This document shows, one piece after another, positions 20,011 through 29,110 of a stretch of 64,000 nucleotides of DNA; position 1 is the first letter of the stretch, and each line of letters opens with the position of its first letter. The stretch comes from an uncultured Dehalococcoidia bacterium (GTDB lineage: Bacteria > Chloroflexota > Dehalococcoidia > Lucifugimonadales > Lucifugimonadaceae): positions 1-64,000 of the forward strand of contig CAJWWK010000003.1 of the NCBI GenBank assembly GCA_913048295.1, given 5' to 3'. The notes under the pieces are model-generated. The model ran no database searches. It had not been told where the DNA came from and saw only the letters and a program-made list of their open reading frames with translations. The position numbers were made by a program, and so were the translations under genes.

Positions 20011-20014
20011 CGCC

Positions 20015-21199
20015 ATGGCTTCAACCGGCAACAACGCACCCGATACGACCTCTCCAGAAGACGTCGCGCCAAAAGCAGTTGAACCCGCGGACCCCGCCCG
20101 TGCGCAGCACTACCAGCGAATAAAGCTGACGATGTCGATCGTCGGAATGGGCCTCAACTTTGTGATCCCACTCGTGTTCCTGCTCGCCGGCGGCTCTGAG
20201 GCCATTAGAAATCTCGCGGAGGGATGGACCAGTTCGTCCGCAATAGTCGTCGTGTTGTACTTACTGGTGGCCGGTGCAGGTCTGCAGGCCATCGAGTTTC
20301 CGTTCGAGGTCTACTCGGGGTTCATCGTCGAAAAGCAGTTCGGGCTCAGCAAGCTCACACTCACTAGCTGGCTGTGGGACTGGCTCAAAGGCACGGCGAT
20401 TCAGACGGTCCTGATCGTTATCATCGTGTCGGGTATCTACTTGCTCTTGCGGTGGCAGGCGGACCTCTGGTGGCTGTTAGCGGCTGTCGGTGCCACGCTC
20501 CTGATCGTCGTGCTGGCTGCCCTCGTGCCGGTCCTGCTCCTGCCGCTCTTCTACAAATTCGAGCCAATTCCAGAGGGCGAACTCAAAGACCGGCTATTTG
20601 CGCTGGCCGATCGAATCGGTACCCGCGTAAAAGGCGTGTACGTCTGGCATTTAGGCGACAAATCATCGAAAGCCAACGCAGCCGTAACCGGGTGGGGCCG
20701 CACCCGGCGGATAATCATCTCCGACACACTGATCGATTCGAACACGCCCGATGAGATCGAAGTCGTTATGGCGCATGAACTCGGTCACCACGTACGGAAC
20801 GACGTATGGAAAATGATGCTCGTCCAGGTAATCCTGATTTTCATAAGTTTCTTCGTGATCGATCTCGCGCTGGAGACGTGGACCGACTCCCTCGGTCTCC
20901 GCGGAATCTCCGACATCGCAGGCCTACCGCTCGTCATCATCGTTGGAGTAGGCGTTTCACTGATCGCCCTACCAGTCGCCAACTGGCTGTCTCGCAAAGC
21001 AGAATCGGCTGCCGACCGCTACGCGCTCAACCTCACAGGCATGCGCGAACAGTTCATTTCGGCGATGAATAAACTGGGCGACCAAAACATGTCGCAAAAA
21101 CAGCCCAGTGCGGTAGTAGAGTTCATCTTCCACTCTCACCCGTCGATTCACCGCCGAATAGCCAACGCCAGGGCCTGGTCTCCACAACCTGAAAAATAA
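20015..21199 (+). CDS. M48 family metallopeptidase (Ste24/CAAX prenyl protease-like)
   Basis: HEXXH motif VVMAHELGHHVRNDVW, multiple TM segments, ESAADRYALNLTG. Confidence 0.92.
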   Translation: MASTGNNAPDTTSPEDVAPKAVEPADPARAQHYQRIKLTMSIVGMGLNFVIPLVFLLAGGSEAIRNLAEGWTSSSAIVVVLYLLVAGAGLQAIEFPFEVYSGFIVEKQFGLSKLTLTSWLWDWLKGTAIQTVLIVIIVSGIYLLLRWQADLWWLLAAVGATLLIVVLAALVPVLLLPLFYKFEPIPEGELKDRLFALADRIGTRVKGVYVWHLGDKSSKANAAVTGWGRTRRIIISDTLIDSNTPDEIEVVMAHELGHHVRNDVWKMMLVQVILIFISFFVIDLALETWTDSLGLRGISDIAGLPLVIIVGVGVSLIALPVANWLSRKAESAADRYALNLTGMREQFISAMNKLGDQNMSQKQPSAVVEFIFHSHPSIHRRIANARAWSPQPEK

Positions 21200-21272
21200 C
21201 TGAGTCGGCAAGCGAATGTCGAACCAGAACCCGCGACTGAATAGTGCCGAATACGTATAGGAATCCAACCAC

Positions 21273-22040
21273 ATGACCTCAACTCAAACTATCTCACTCG
21301 CGGGCAAAGTCGCGTTCGTCAGCGGTGCCTCGAAAGGCATCGGCGTCGCCATCGCAGGAGTGCTGGCAAACGCAGGTGCCGACCTCGCCCTTACCGCCCG
21401 CAACGAGGAAGAACTCGAACATACTGCCGAGGCCGCCCGCAAGGTCGGTTCACGTGTCTGGACACGAACCGCTGAAATGGCTGATGCCGACGAAGCGAAA
21501 GCACTCGGCAAAGCCACGCTCGCTGAATTCGGTCACATCGACATCCTCGTAAACAACGCCGGAGTGACGCTTCCTCAAACGATTCTCGAGACCGAGATCG
21601 ACAAGTTTCACACTGTGATTAACGTCAACCTGCTCGCCCCTCTGCTTCTAACGCAGATCTTCGTCCCCTCCATGATCGAAAAGAAACGGGGCAAGATCAT
21701 AAATATTTCGTCCCGTGGGGCAATCCGAGCGTTCCCGACAGGCAGCGTCTACAGCGCGTCTAAAGCCGGACTCCAGTTGCTGACACAGTCGATGGCTGTC
21801 GAGTTCGGACCACACAACATCCAGGCCAACTGCGTCGCGCCCACCGTGACCAACACGCCGATGGGCGATAGCGCATGGCCACCGAGCCCGCGTCGCGATG
21901 CGAAGCTCGCCAAAATCCCAACCGGCCGGTTTGCCGAACCGGAAGAAGTCGCGGACGCAGTACTGTTCCTGGCTTCTTCGCAATCAGATTTCATCAACGG
22001 GGTTGAACTCCCGATTGACGGCGGCGAGGGCGCTGGCTGA
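21273..22040 (+). CDS. SDR family oxidoreductase
   Basis: GKVAFVSGASKGIGVAIAGVLA, NNAGV, YSASKAGLQLLTQSMAVE, C-terminal DFINGVELPIDGG. Confidence 0.93.
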   Translation: MTSTQTISLAGKVAFVSGASKGIGVAIAGVLANAGADLALTARNEEELEHTAEAARKVGSRVWTRTAEMADADEAKALGKATLAEFGHIDILVNNAGVTLPQTILETEIDKFHTVINVNLLAPLLLTQIFVPSMIEKKRGKIINISSRGAIRAFPTGSVYSASKAGLQLLTQSMAVEFGPHNIQANCVAPTVTNTPMGDSAWPPSPRRDAKLAKIPTGRFAEPEEVADAVLFLASSQSDFINGVELPIDGGEGAG

Positions 22041-22125
22041 TCGTGAATCGGGTACCACATCCGACGATATAGAAATTCACCGGGCTGCCGGTCCGGCCGA
22101 CATCACCCAACACGAACCGCACTAT

Positions 22126-22467
22126 GTGCCTGACTTCGCACGGCCCAGATTTACGTCGAACGATCAGGAGAGAAAAATTGCAGACGCGGTTGCAGCGGCA
22201 CCAGATCTTTACACAGTCATCGAGGAAAACGACAGGGTCCGCATATTGATGTATGTGGGAGGCACAGGATCAAAATCTGAAATGCACGAACACCCCGACC
22301 TGGTCGCGATTGCGCTCACCGACGCACACGTCCGATTCACTCTCGGGAATGGTGAGACGAGAGAACTCGAAATACCAGCCGGAGCCGCAATGTTCGATCC
22401 GGCAGCCTGGCATTCCACCGAGGTCCTTTCGGGTGAATCCAGGGTCATCCTCGTCGAGTTGAAATAA
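22126..22467 (+). CDS. Cupin-domain protein
   Basis: EMHEHPDLVAIALTDAHVRFTLGNGETRELEIPAGAAMFDPAAWHSTEVLSG; GTG 22126 likely start, the longer ORF overlaps the SDR gene. Confidence 0.7.
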   Translation: MPDFARPRFTSNDQERKIADAVAAAPDLYTVIEENDRVRILMYVGGTGSKSEMHEHPDLVAIALTDAHVRFTLGNGETRELEIPAGAAMFDPAAWHSTEVLSGESRVILVELK

Positions 22468-22518
22468 CCGGACTAACCTACAGACTGGCCTGCCCAGGAG
22501 AGGCCAGTCTGGCGACCT

Positions 22519-22624
22519 GCCTGACTTCTAATGATCTGATTCGCTCTCGATTGCCACCGGATCGATCTCGTCGGCCGGTATGAATCCCAACACCCGGCCG
22601 TAAAAATAAAGGTCGGCTTCCTGC
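22519..22624 (-). pseudogene. Remnant of S9 peptidase gene C-terminal end
   Basis: Minus-strand EADLYFYGRVLGFIPADEIDPVAIESESDH matches EAELYFYGRVLGFTPADEIEPVEIENESAL of the peptidase at 23458; about 95 of 106 nt identical to 23449-23554 by hand count. Confidence 0.8.
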
Positions 22625-22680
22625 AACCGGACTTCATCGACGGCGTCGAACTGCGGATTAACGGCGACGATGGAGTTGAC
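22622..22680 (+). pseudogene. Remnant of an SDR gene C-terminal end
   Basis: Plus-strand DFIDGVELRINGD resembles DFINGVELPIDGG at the end of the SDR gene at 21273-22040. Confidence 0.55.
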
Positions 22681-22750
22681 CGAAAAATCGGGGTTAGAAT
22701 GTCGCCGCGCCTGATTACCCAACCGTTTCGCACCGGAGGAAATCCCATCA

Positions 22751-23461
22751 ATGGGACACACGAATAAAATCGCCGACCCCATCCAGACTTACATGGCACC
22801 GGGCCCCAAGCCAAACGGTCTCCAAGCCGCCGACGATGGGCTCTGGATAATCGATCAGGGCAACGATCACGTCTACAAAGTCGACTGGAAGACCGGTGAA
22901 ACACTGGTTGATGCACGGACCGAAACGAAGGCATCCAGTGGAATCACGTTCGGCGATGACCTCGTCTGGATCGCCTCGACCGGCAGTAACGAAATATTCG
23001 CAGTCGAACCCGAGACCGGCAAGACCGTCGAGAAGTACGAATCACCGGGCGCAGGCGTTAACGCCACCCACGAGCATCGTGGGCCCGACGAAAAGAAAAC
23101 CGTCACCGGCGACCACGGCCTGGAGTGGAAAGATGGCCACATTTACATCGCCTCGCCGCCATCACAGTACATCCATGTGATGGACGTCTCCAACTGGAAG
23201 GAAGTCCACCGTTTCAAGGCACCCGGTTATCGAGTGCACGGCATCGCGTGGGCCAAAGAACAAGGAACGATGTGGATGGCCGACACCTCAGCGGGCACGA
23301 TCATGCGCCTGCGGGTCGAAGACAGCCGTTGCTACGATGTGTTCAGGGTTCTCGACCCTGTTCAGGTCCACGGCATGACGATCAGGAACAACAAGATCTG
23401 GTACTGCGACGACCGCGGGCCAATCGGCTTCTTCGACGTCGACATGGTGCCTGACTTCTAA
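22751..23461 (+). CDS. Beta-propeller/SMP-30-like repeat protein
   Basis: Repeated GLWIIDQGNDHVYKVDWKTGE, VWIASTGSNEIFAVEPETGK, MWMADTSAGTIMRL blades. Confidence 0.72.
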   Translation: MGHTNKIADPIQTYMAPGPKPNGLQAADDGLWIIDQGNDHVYKVDWKTGETLVDARTETKASSGITFGDDLVWIASTGSNEIFAVEPETGKTVEKYESPGAGVNATHEHRGPDEKKTVTGDHGLEWKDGHIYIASPPSQYIHVMDVSNWKEVHRFKAPGYRVHGIAWAKEQGTMWMADTSAGTIMRLRVEDSRCYDVFRVLDPVQVHGMTIRNNKIWYCDDRGPIGFFDVDMVPDF

Positions 23462-25416
23462 AGAGCTGATTCGTTCTCGATTTCCACCGGTTCGATCTCG
23501 TCGGCCGGCGTGAACCCCAGCACCCGACCGTAAAAATAAAGCTCGGCTTCCTGCGACCTGATGATGTTCTTCGACTGCCTGAAGCCGTGCTGCTCGCCCT
23601 CGAACATCATCAACGAGAACGGTATTCCCTTTTCCCGCAGCGCCCCGGCCATAATCTCGGCCTGCGAAGGCGGAACGATCTTGTCCTCAAGACCCTGCAG
23701 AATAATCATCGGGCACGAAAGCTGATCGGTGAAGTTAATCGCCGAGCGGTCGTAGTAAAGCTGCTTCGCCTCCGGGTACGGGCCGATCAAACTGTCCAGG
23801 TAGCGCGATTCGTACTTGTGCGTGTCCCCGATAAATACGCTCAGGTCGGCGATGCCGTAATAAGTCGCTCCGACGGCGAATCGATCGTAAAACGTGAGCG
23901 CGTTGATCGTCGTGTACCCCCCGGCCGACCCACCTTTTATCGCCAGCCGATCGCCATCGGCAAGGCCCCTGTTAACTAGATAATCAGCGGCGGCAATGCA
24001 GTCATCGGTGTCATAAACGCCCCACTTACCCTTCAGCGCATCTCGGTACTTCCTGCCGTGGCCCGTCGAGCCGCGGTAGTTCACATCGACAACGGCAAAA
24101 CCACGGCTGGTCCAGAACTGAATCGAAAGACTCAGCGCCGCACTCGTCGCACTGGTCGGCCCACCGTGGCTTATGACCAGCAGTGGAGGTTTTTCACCAC
24201 CTTCAGACTCGAATTCTGGATTAACGGGAGCATAGTAAAAGGCGTGCGCCTCGCCGCCTTCGGTGGACGGAAACGTGATCGCCTCTGGAATCGAGAGATA
24301 AGCGGAATCCAGTTCGATGTCGCTCGACTTCTTTAGCGTCGAAGCCACACCGCTTTCCAGGTTCACACGGACGACCTCAGCCGCTGATAACGGCGAAGCT
24401 CCAACGTAGATCACTTCGCCATTTTTCACGGTTACATCGGCCATTGACGTGTGCGTCACCGGCGTTTCTGCGGTCTGAACTCCATCCAATCCGATCACAC
24501 GGAATCGGCCTCTACCGTCCTGCGAATCACGCAGCACGATCGAACTATCACCCGCGATCCCGTACGACCGCATGCCGAATGCCCAGGCCGGACCACGGTG
24601 ATCGACCTCCTCAACTACGACCGGCGCTATCCGACCGCCCGTCCACCTGGTCAGGTTCCACCAACCCGATTCATCCGATATGAACACCAGTGATCCGCCG
24701 GGTGCCCACTCCGGCTGGCCAATACTGACGTCGGCACTCCCCGTAATCGGTCGCCCGTTCGCAACCGACCCCGCGGCTGAATCGAACTCCGCCACCCACA
24801 ATTCGCATCCGTCCCAGGGCATGTTCGGGTGGTCCCACGACAACCAGCAAACCATGTCACCCGCCAGGTTCTGCCGCGGCGAAGAGTAAAAGTCATGGCC
24901 CGTAGCCAGCACCCGGACTTCGCCCGATCCACCAGTCGACACCGCCACGAGCTCATTGTCGGCCTCGCGCCCTTGGTGGTGCCGCTCCTGCACGCACAGA
25001 ATCCAGTTTGAATCGTTGCTCAGGGTGAGGTCGGAATAGCGGTCACCTCGTTCGACGGTAGGGTCACCGGTAATCGCCTCGGGGTCGCCGCTGCCATCGG
25101 ACGATGCCCGATAGATCCGCTGGTCGTCCCAGTTCGAGAAATACACATCGCCATCTCCGACCGCGAATCCCCCACCCCCGTATTCATGCACGGCACTTCG
25201 CACATTGAAGTTCTCGGGATTGATGTCGGTCGTCGTGCCATCAGGCGAATACCTGACAATCACATATCGGCCAGCCTCTTCCGGGCGACCCTCCAGCCAG
25301 TAGATATCATCGCCATCTACCCGCACCTCGGCCAGCCGCAGCCCGGCCCGGGTAATCAATTCGGCAGTGATCGGTGATTCCCACGAACCGTACGGCGAAA
25401 TTGTTTTGCTCGGCAT
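23458..25416 (-). CDS. S9 family peptidase (prolyl oligopeptidase/acylaminoacyl-peptidase type)
   Basis: GGSAGGYTTINALTF nucleophile motif, LQGLEDKIVPPSQAE, GEQHGFR; N-terminal propeller; start set at MPSKTISPYG. Confidence 0.93.
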   Translation of the reverse strand: MPSKTISPYGSWESPITAELITRAGLRLAEVRVDGDDIYWLEGRPEEAGRYVIVRYSPDGTTTDINPENFNVRSAVHEYGGGGFAVGDGDVYFSNWDDQRIYRASSDGSGDPEAITGDPTVERGDRYSDLTLSNDSNWILCVQERHHQGREADNELVAVSTGGSGEVRVLATGHDFYSSPRQNLAGDMVCWLSWDHPNMPWDGCELWVAEFDSAAGSVANGRPITGSADVSIGQPEWAPGGSLVFISDESGWWNLTRWTGGRIAPVVVEEVDHRGPAWAFGMRSYGIAGDSSIVLRDSQDGRGRFRVIGLDGVQTAETPVTHTSMADVTVKNGEVIYVGASPLSAAEVVRVNLESGVASTLKKSSDIELDSAYLSIPEAITFPSTEGGEAHAFYYAPVNPEFESEGGEKPPLLVISHGGPTSATSAALSLSIQFWTSRGFAVVDVNYRGSTGHGRKYRDALKGKWGVYDTDDCIAAADYLVNRGLADGDRLAIKGGSAGGYTTINALTFYDRFAVGATYYGIADLSVFIGDTHKYESRYLDSLIGPYPEAKQLYYDRSAINFTDQLSCPMIILQGLEDKIVPPSQAEIMAGALREKGIPFSLMMFEGEQHGFRQSKNIIRSQEAELYFYGRVLGFTPADEIEPVEIENESAL

Positions 25417-25580
25417 CTGGTGCTCCGTGTGGGTGACATTACTTGCTGAAACAAGCATTTGTTTGACAGAAGCCTCGCAGATCAAACGAATTCCGGCAAC
25501 AACGCTGTTTGGCGATTAAACACCAACGCAAATGCGCCCCGCCAGTTTCCGCCGACGGGGCGCAATTCGAATTCTGAAAC

Positions 25581-25958
25581 TTACCGGGCGATAATAGGCG
25601 TTGCGGTCGGAGGAACTGGCGTTGCAGTCGGAGCCCCGATAAACGTTCCGTGGCGTTCGCCGTTCACTATCACGTCATACTCGGCGCCTGTCTCGTATTT
25701 ATCACCGATGTTCACCGATTGATCTTCGTAGATGATTGCCAGCGTGCAAGGAACCGGGGCAGTCGGGACCTTGGTGATCGTCGTCACGTCGATGATGATC
25801 TCACGGCCCTCAACCCGCCAGTCAAGACCCGCAAACTCCTCGCAGCTTCCGCCGAGCGCGATCGTCATCCCAATCAGAAACTGAGCAGGTATCGATCGGG
25901 TCGAAGCAATGTCGACGCGCTCAATCTGCGCAACTCGAATCGTGTACTCGGAGTCAGC
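25581..25958 (-). pseudogene. Extra repeat domain continuing the lipoprotein frame after an in-frame TAA
   Basis: Same frame as 25959-27317; reads ADSEYTIRVAQIERVDIAS...CTLAIIYEDQSVNIGDKYETGAEYDVIVNGERHGTFIG, matching upstream domains. Confidence 0.65.
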
Positions 25959-27317
25959 TTAGCCCGTACCGCTATCAGCACCCTCAAAATCGCTGCCAGC
26001 AAACTTTCCGGCTACCGAATCGAGCAACGCACCGATTTCGGGATCGTTACCGACGTAAAGGATGATCGCGTTGCCGAACAGGTAGAAGTGCGGTGGCGCA
26101 ATCCACATCACGGTCATCACCGACCCGTCGGGATTTACAAAGCTAGTGCCGTCGAGAGAAACCGACTCCGAAGCCTCTTCAGCTGAGGTTCCCGGTGCAA
26201 ACTGGTAGATCTGCACAGCCTGGCCATTCACCTTAAGCTCGCTCGGCGCAATACCGAAAAGCCTCGAAAACTCGCTTGCGCCACCGAACTCGACATCGGC
26301 GCCCTGGGCCTCGAGAGAGAACTCAAGAGCCTGGCTGTCGGCAATGACGCTCCCACCACGAGTCGGCGGTGCTGGCGTTGGTGTGGATGCGCCAAGGTCG
26401 GCACAACGGACGTTCGGAGCGATTGCCTGGAACTCCGTGGTCTGCTCACCCGCGGTAACCGTGTAAACAGTGCACGAAACCAGGTCTTGACCGACCACAC
26501 CGAGTTCAATCTGCGCCGAATCGATCCGGTAATCGTCCGTGCACGCAACTTCGCCGGTAGGCGATGTCACCGCGGGATAAATCGCGAACAACTGACGACG
26601 GTTATGTACAACGTTTGGGTCGAGCGACTCCTTGCAGCCGTTCGTCAGTCCCCAGACCACGCTTGCGTAGTAAGTCGTTATCCAGCGGCTGTCCTCGCCG
26701 ATGATGATCTCAAGGCTCTCGACCGGTGCCGGCTCAACTACAAAGTCGGGGCCATCGCCAATCGGAGGATCGCCTTCGATCGGAATCGTTCCCGCCACAC
26801 CGGCCTGGAAATACCCGGCATGTCGTTCGTTGACGATGACCGTGTATTGAGTATCGCGATCGAAATCACTGCCCAGCCCGATATTCTCATCGTGCAGGCC
26901 GTACATCGCGATGCACGAAATACGCTTCAGATCATCAGGAGCTGGCACCGTGTTGTATACCGAAATATTGATCGTATTTCCATCACGCACAACCTCGTTA
27001 CGGCTGTAAGTTGCGCAGCCGTTCGGCAGTCCTGAAATCACCTGGACCACATACTGCTCCGGGAACGACTCCAGCACCAGTATCTGTACGCTCTCAATAG
27101 GAGCGAGCACCTCGACTACCTCGAATCCGGGGTCGGTCGGAGCCGGGTCACTCTTGTCGGAATCTATCGGCTCTTGCGTAGGCTGCGCGCCAACGCCCCC
27201 AGAACCGTCATTCGAGGTGGATTTGGTCTCGTCATCCGTGCCGCACGCCACGACAAACGCCGCGAACACCGCGACTACGACCAGTACGAGCCACTTATTT
27301 TTCGTTCCGCTAAACAT
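25959..27317 (-). CDS. Putative lipoprotein with tandem repeat domains
   Basis: MFSGTKNKWLVLVVVAVFAAFVVACGTDD lipobox; repeated units VESVQILVLESFPEQ...YTVIVNERHAGYF and VESLEIIIGEDSRW... Confidence 0.75.
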   Translation of the reverse strand: MFSGTKNKWLVLVVVAVFAAFVVACGTDDETKSTSNDGSGGVGAQPTQEPIDSDKSDPAPTDPGFEVVEVLAPIESVQILVLESFPEQYVVQVISGLPNGCATYSRNEVVRDGNTINISVYNTVPAPDDLKRISCIAMYGLHDENIGLGSDFDRDTQYTVIVNERHAGYFQAGVAGTIPIEGDPPIGDGPDFVVEPAPVESLEIIIGEDSRWITTYYASVVWGLTNGCKESLDPNVVHNRRQLFAIYPAVTSPTGEVACTDDYRIDSAQIELGVVGQDLVSCTVYTVTAGEQTTEFQAIAPNVRCADLGASTPTPAPPTRGGSVIADSQALEFSLEAQGADVEFGGASEFSRLFGIAPSELKVNGQAVQIYQFAPGTSAEEASESVSLDGTSFVNPDGSVMTVMWIAPPHFYLFGNAIILYVGNDPEIGALLDSVAGKFAGSDFEGADSGTG

Positions 27318-27599
27318 TTCGCTACTTTCAGTAAGTGGCACCAGTGATTCATTTGTGATGCCATCTGCACAGGCCATTATGGCTTTTTGGTCAGAAAGAG
27401 CGCCAAATTTGGTAGCCCGTCATAGCTAAGACGCACCAGCGGCGCGTTTTGTTCCTACCGATTCGTCGGAGCCAGTTCATTCTCCCGTAATCCCGGCGAA
27501 TGGTCCGGAATCGATCGCCTCGCAATTCGTCGTTTCTTTCACAAAATTGACGCATTGCCTCTTCAGGGCTTATCCTCGAATGTAGATCGCATTTCACAT

Positions 27600-27897
27600 C
27601 GGCGATGATCGGGACTAGTAAGTTTCGGTACGGATCGTAGAGAGTCGGGGCAAGGTGAAAGCCCGATATCACGACCGCAACTGAATGGACCCGTGAGCTT
27701 CGGAGCGAAAGCATCAAGCAAGTAGCCTCCGACGGAGTGGGCACCGTTATCAGAGCCCAGGGCCTCCGGTCTTACTAAGCCTTGACCGGGTGTCCGACAG
27801 AGATGCTGCACCACATGATGTGAGGCAGTAATTAGGGTGGCACCGCGGGATACATATACCTCGCCCCTTGTATTGATACTTGGAGTGAGGTTTTTTT
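27600..27897 (+). promoter_or_regulatory. Tryptophan T-box riboswitch leader upstream of trpS
   Basis: AGAGAGTCGGGG...GGTGAAAGCCCG Stem I features; CTGAATGGACC with TGG candidate specifier 27686-27688; T-box AGGGTGGCACCGCGG 27834-27848; terminator with T7. Confidence 0.93.
27859..27897 (+). terminator. T-box regulated intrinsic terminator
   Basis: CCTCGCCCCTTGTATTGATACTTGGAGTGAGG hairpin followed by TTTTTTT. Confidence 0.85.
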
Positions 27898-27955
27898 GTG
27901 CCCGAAAAACTGTTGAATGTCGGGCAACTGAGCACATCGGAAAATAGACGACAAC

Positions 27956-28978
27956 ATGGCAGCCAACCAAGATAAAAAACGAATTCTCACCGGCATCCGA
28001 CCCACCGGTGCACTACACGTCGGCCACTACGTCGGCGCTCTGCACAACTGGATCGAGTTGCAGGACGAGTACAACTGCTACTTCCTGATCGCCGACTACC
28101 AGGCGCTCGGCGACCACTTCCACGACATCGACCTGATCCGCGATTCAGTGCTCCAGGTCACGCTCGACTGGTTGTCGGTCGGCCTCGATCCCGAAAAATC
28201 CTCGTTCGTCATCCAGAGCTACGTGCCCGAGTTCGCCGAACTCACAATGTTGCTCAGTTTTATCACCCCGCTCGGGATGCTCGAACGCAACCCGACTCTG
28301 AAGGGCGAACTCGATGCCCTCCCGGTCGAACGCCGCTCTGTCGGGTTCTACAGCTACCCGATGAGCCAGGTGGCAGACATACTCCTGCCCCGCGCACACC
28401 TTGTCCCCGTTGGCGACGACCAGTCTCCCCACGTCGAAATGACCCGCGAAGTCGCCCGCAAGTTCAACCGGATGTTCGGCGAGGTCTTCCCCGAGTCGAA
28501 AACACTGGTAGGTGACGTGCCACGGCTATCGGGAACCGACGGGCAGGGCAAGATGAGCAAATCACGTGGCAATGCGATCATGCTCTCGGACGATGCAGAT
28601 ACCGTGACCAAAAAAGTGCGGGGCATGTTCACCGACCCCAACCGAATTCGGGCCGATATCCCCGGCAAGGTCGAAGGCAACCCGGTGTTCGAATATCACG
28701 ACGCCTTCAACCCGAATACAGCACAGGTAGACGATTTCAAAGCCCGCTACCGCGAGGGCGACATCGGAGATGTCGAGGTCAAGCTCGCGCTCGCCGAGGC
28801 CATCAACAACTTCCTCGACCCGATAAGAGAAAAACGCGCCCACTACGAACAGAACATGGACCTCGTCGAAGATGCCCTGATGACCGGAGTCGCAAAAACC
28901 CGCGTGATCGCCGCCGAAACGATGGAGATGGTCCGCGACGCAATGCGAATCTCCAGCTACACGAAAAACTGGAAGTAA
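27956..28978 (+). CDS. trpS: Tryptophanyl-tRNA synthetase
   Basis: [15 protein letters not shown] (HIGH-like), [29 protein letters not shown]. Confidence 0.97.
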   Translation: MAANQDKKRILTGIRPTGALHVGHYVGALHNWIELQDEYNCYFLIADYQALGDHFHDIDLIRDSVLQVTLDWLSVGLDPEKSSFVIQSYVPEFAELTMLLSFITPLGMLERNPTLKGELDALPVERRSVGFYSYPMSQVADILLPRAHLVPVGDDQSPHVEMTREVARKFNRMFGEVFPESKTLVGDVPRLSGTDGQGKMSKSRGNAIMLSDDADTVTKKVRGMFTDPNRIRADIPGKVEGNPVFEYHDAFNPNTAQVDDFKARYREGDIGDVEVKLALAEAINNFLDPIREKRAHYEQNMDLVEDALMTGVAKTRVIAAETMEMVRDAMRISSYTKNWK

Positions 28979-29110
28979 CTTCGCCAACGCTTCTCAACCC
29001 GCAAATCGACCCAAACCGATGATCTACCGAACCGACATAAAACACGGCACCACCTGGCGAAGCCGCAGCTGTCTCCATTAGCGCGTCATCAAATAACCAG
29101 AAAACTCACC

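Noticed and set aside
28979-29110. Second T-box or attenuator upstream of trpE
   Set aside because: The gap contains GGCACCACCTGG but no AGGGTGG-ACCGCG box, no Stem I motifs and no terminator with a T run.
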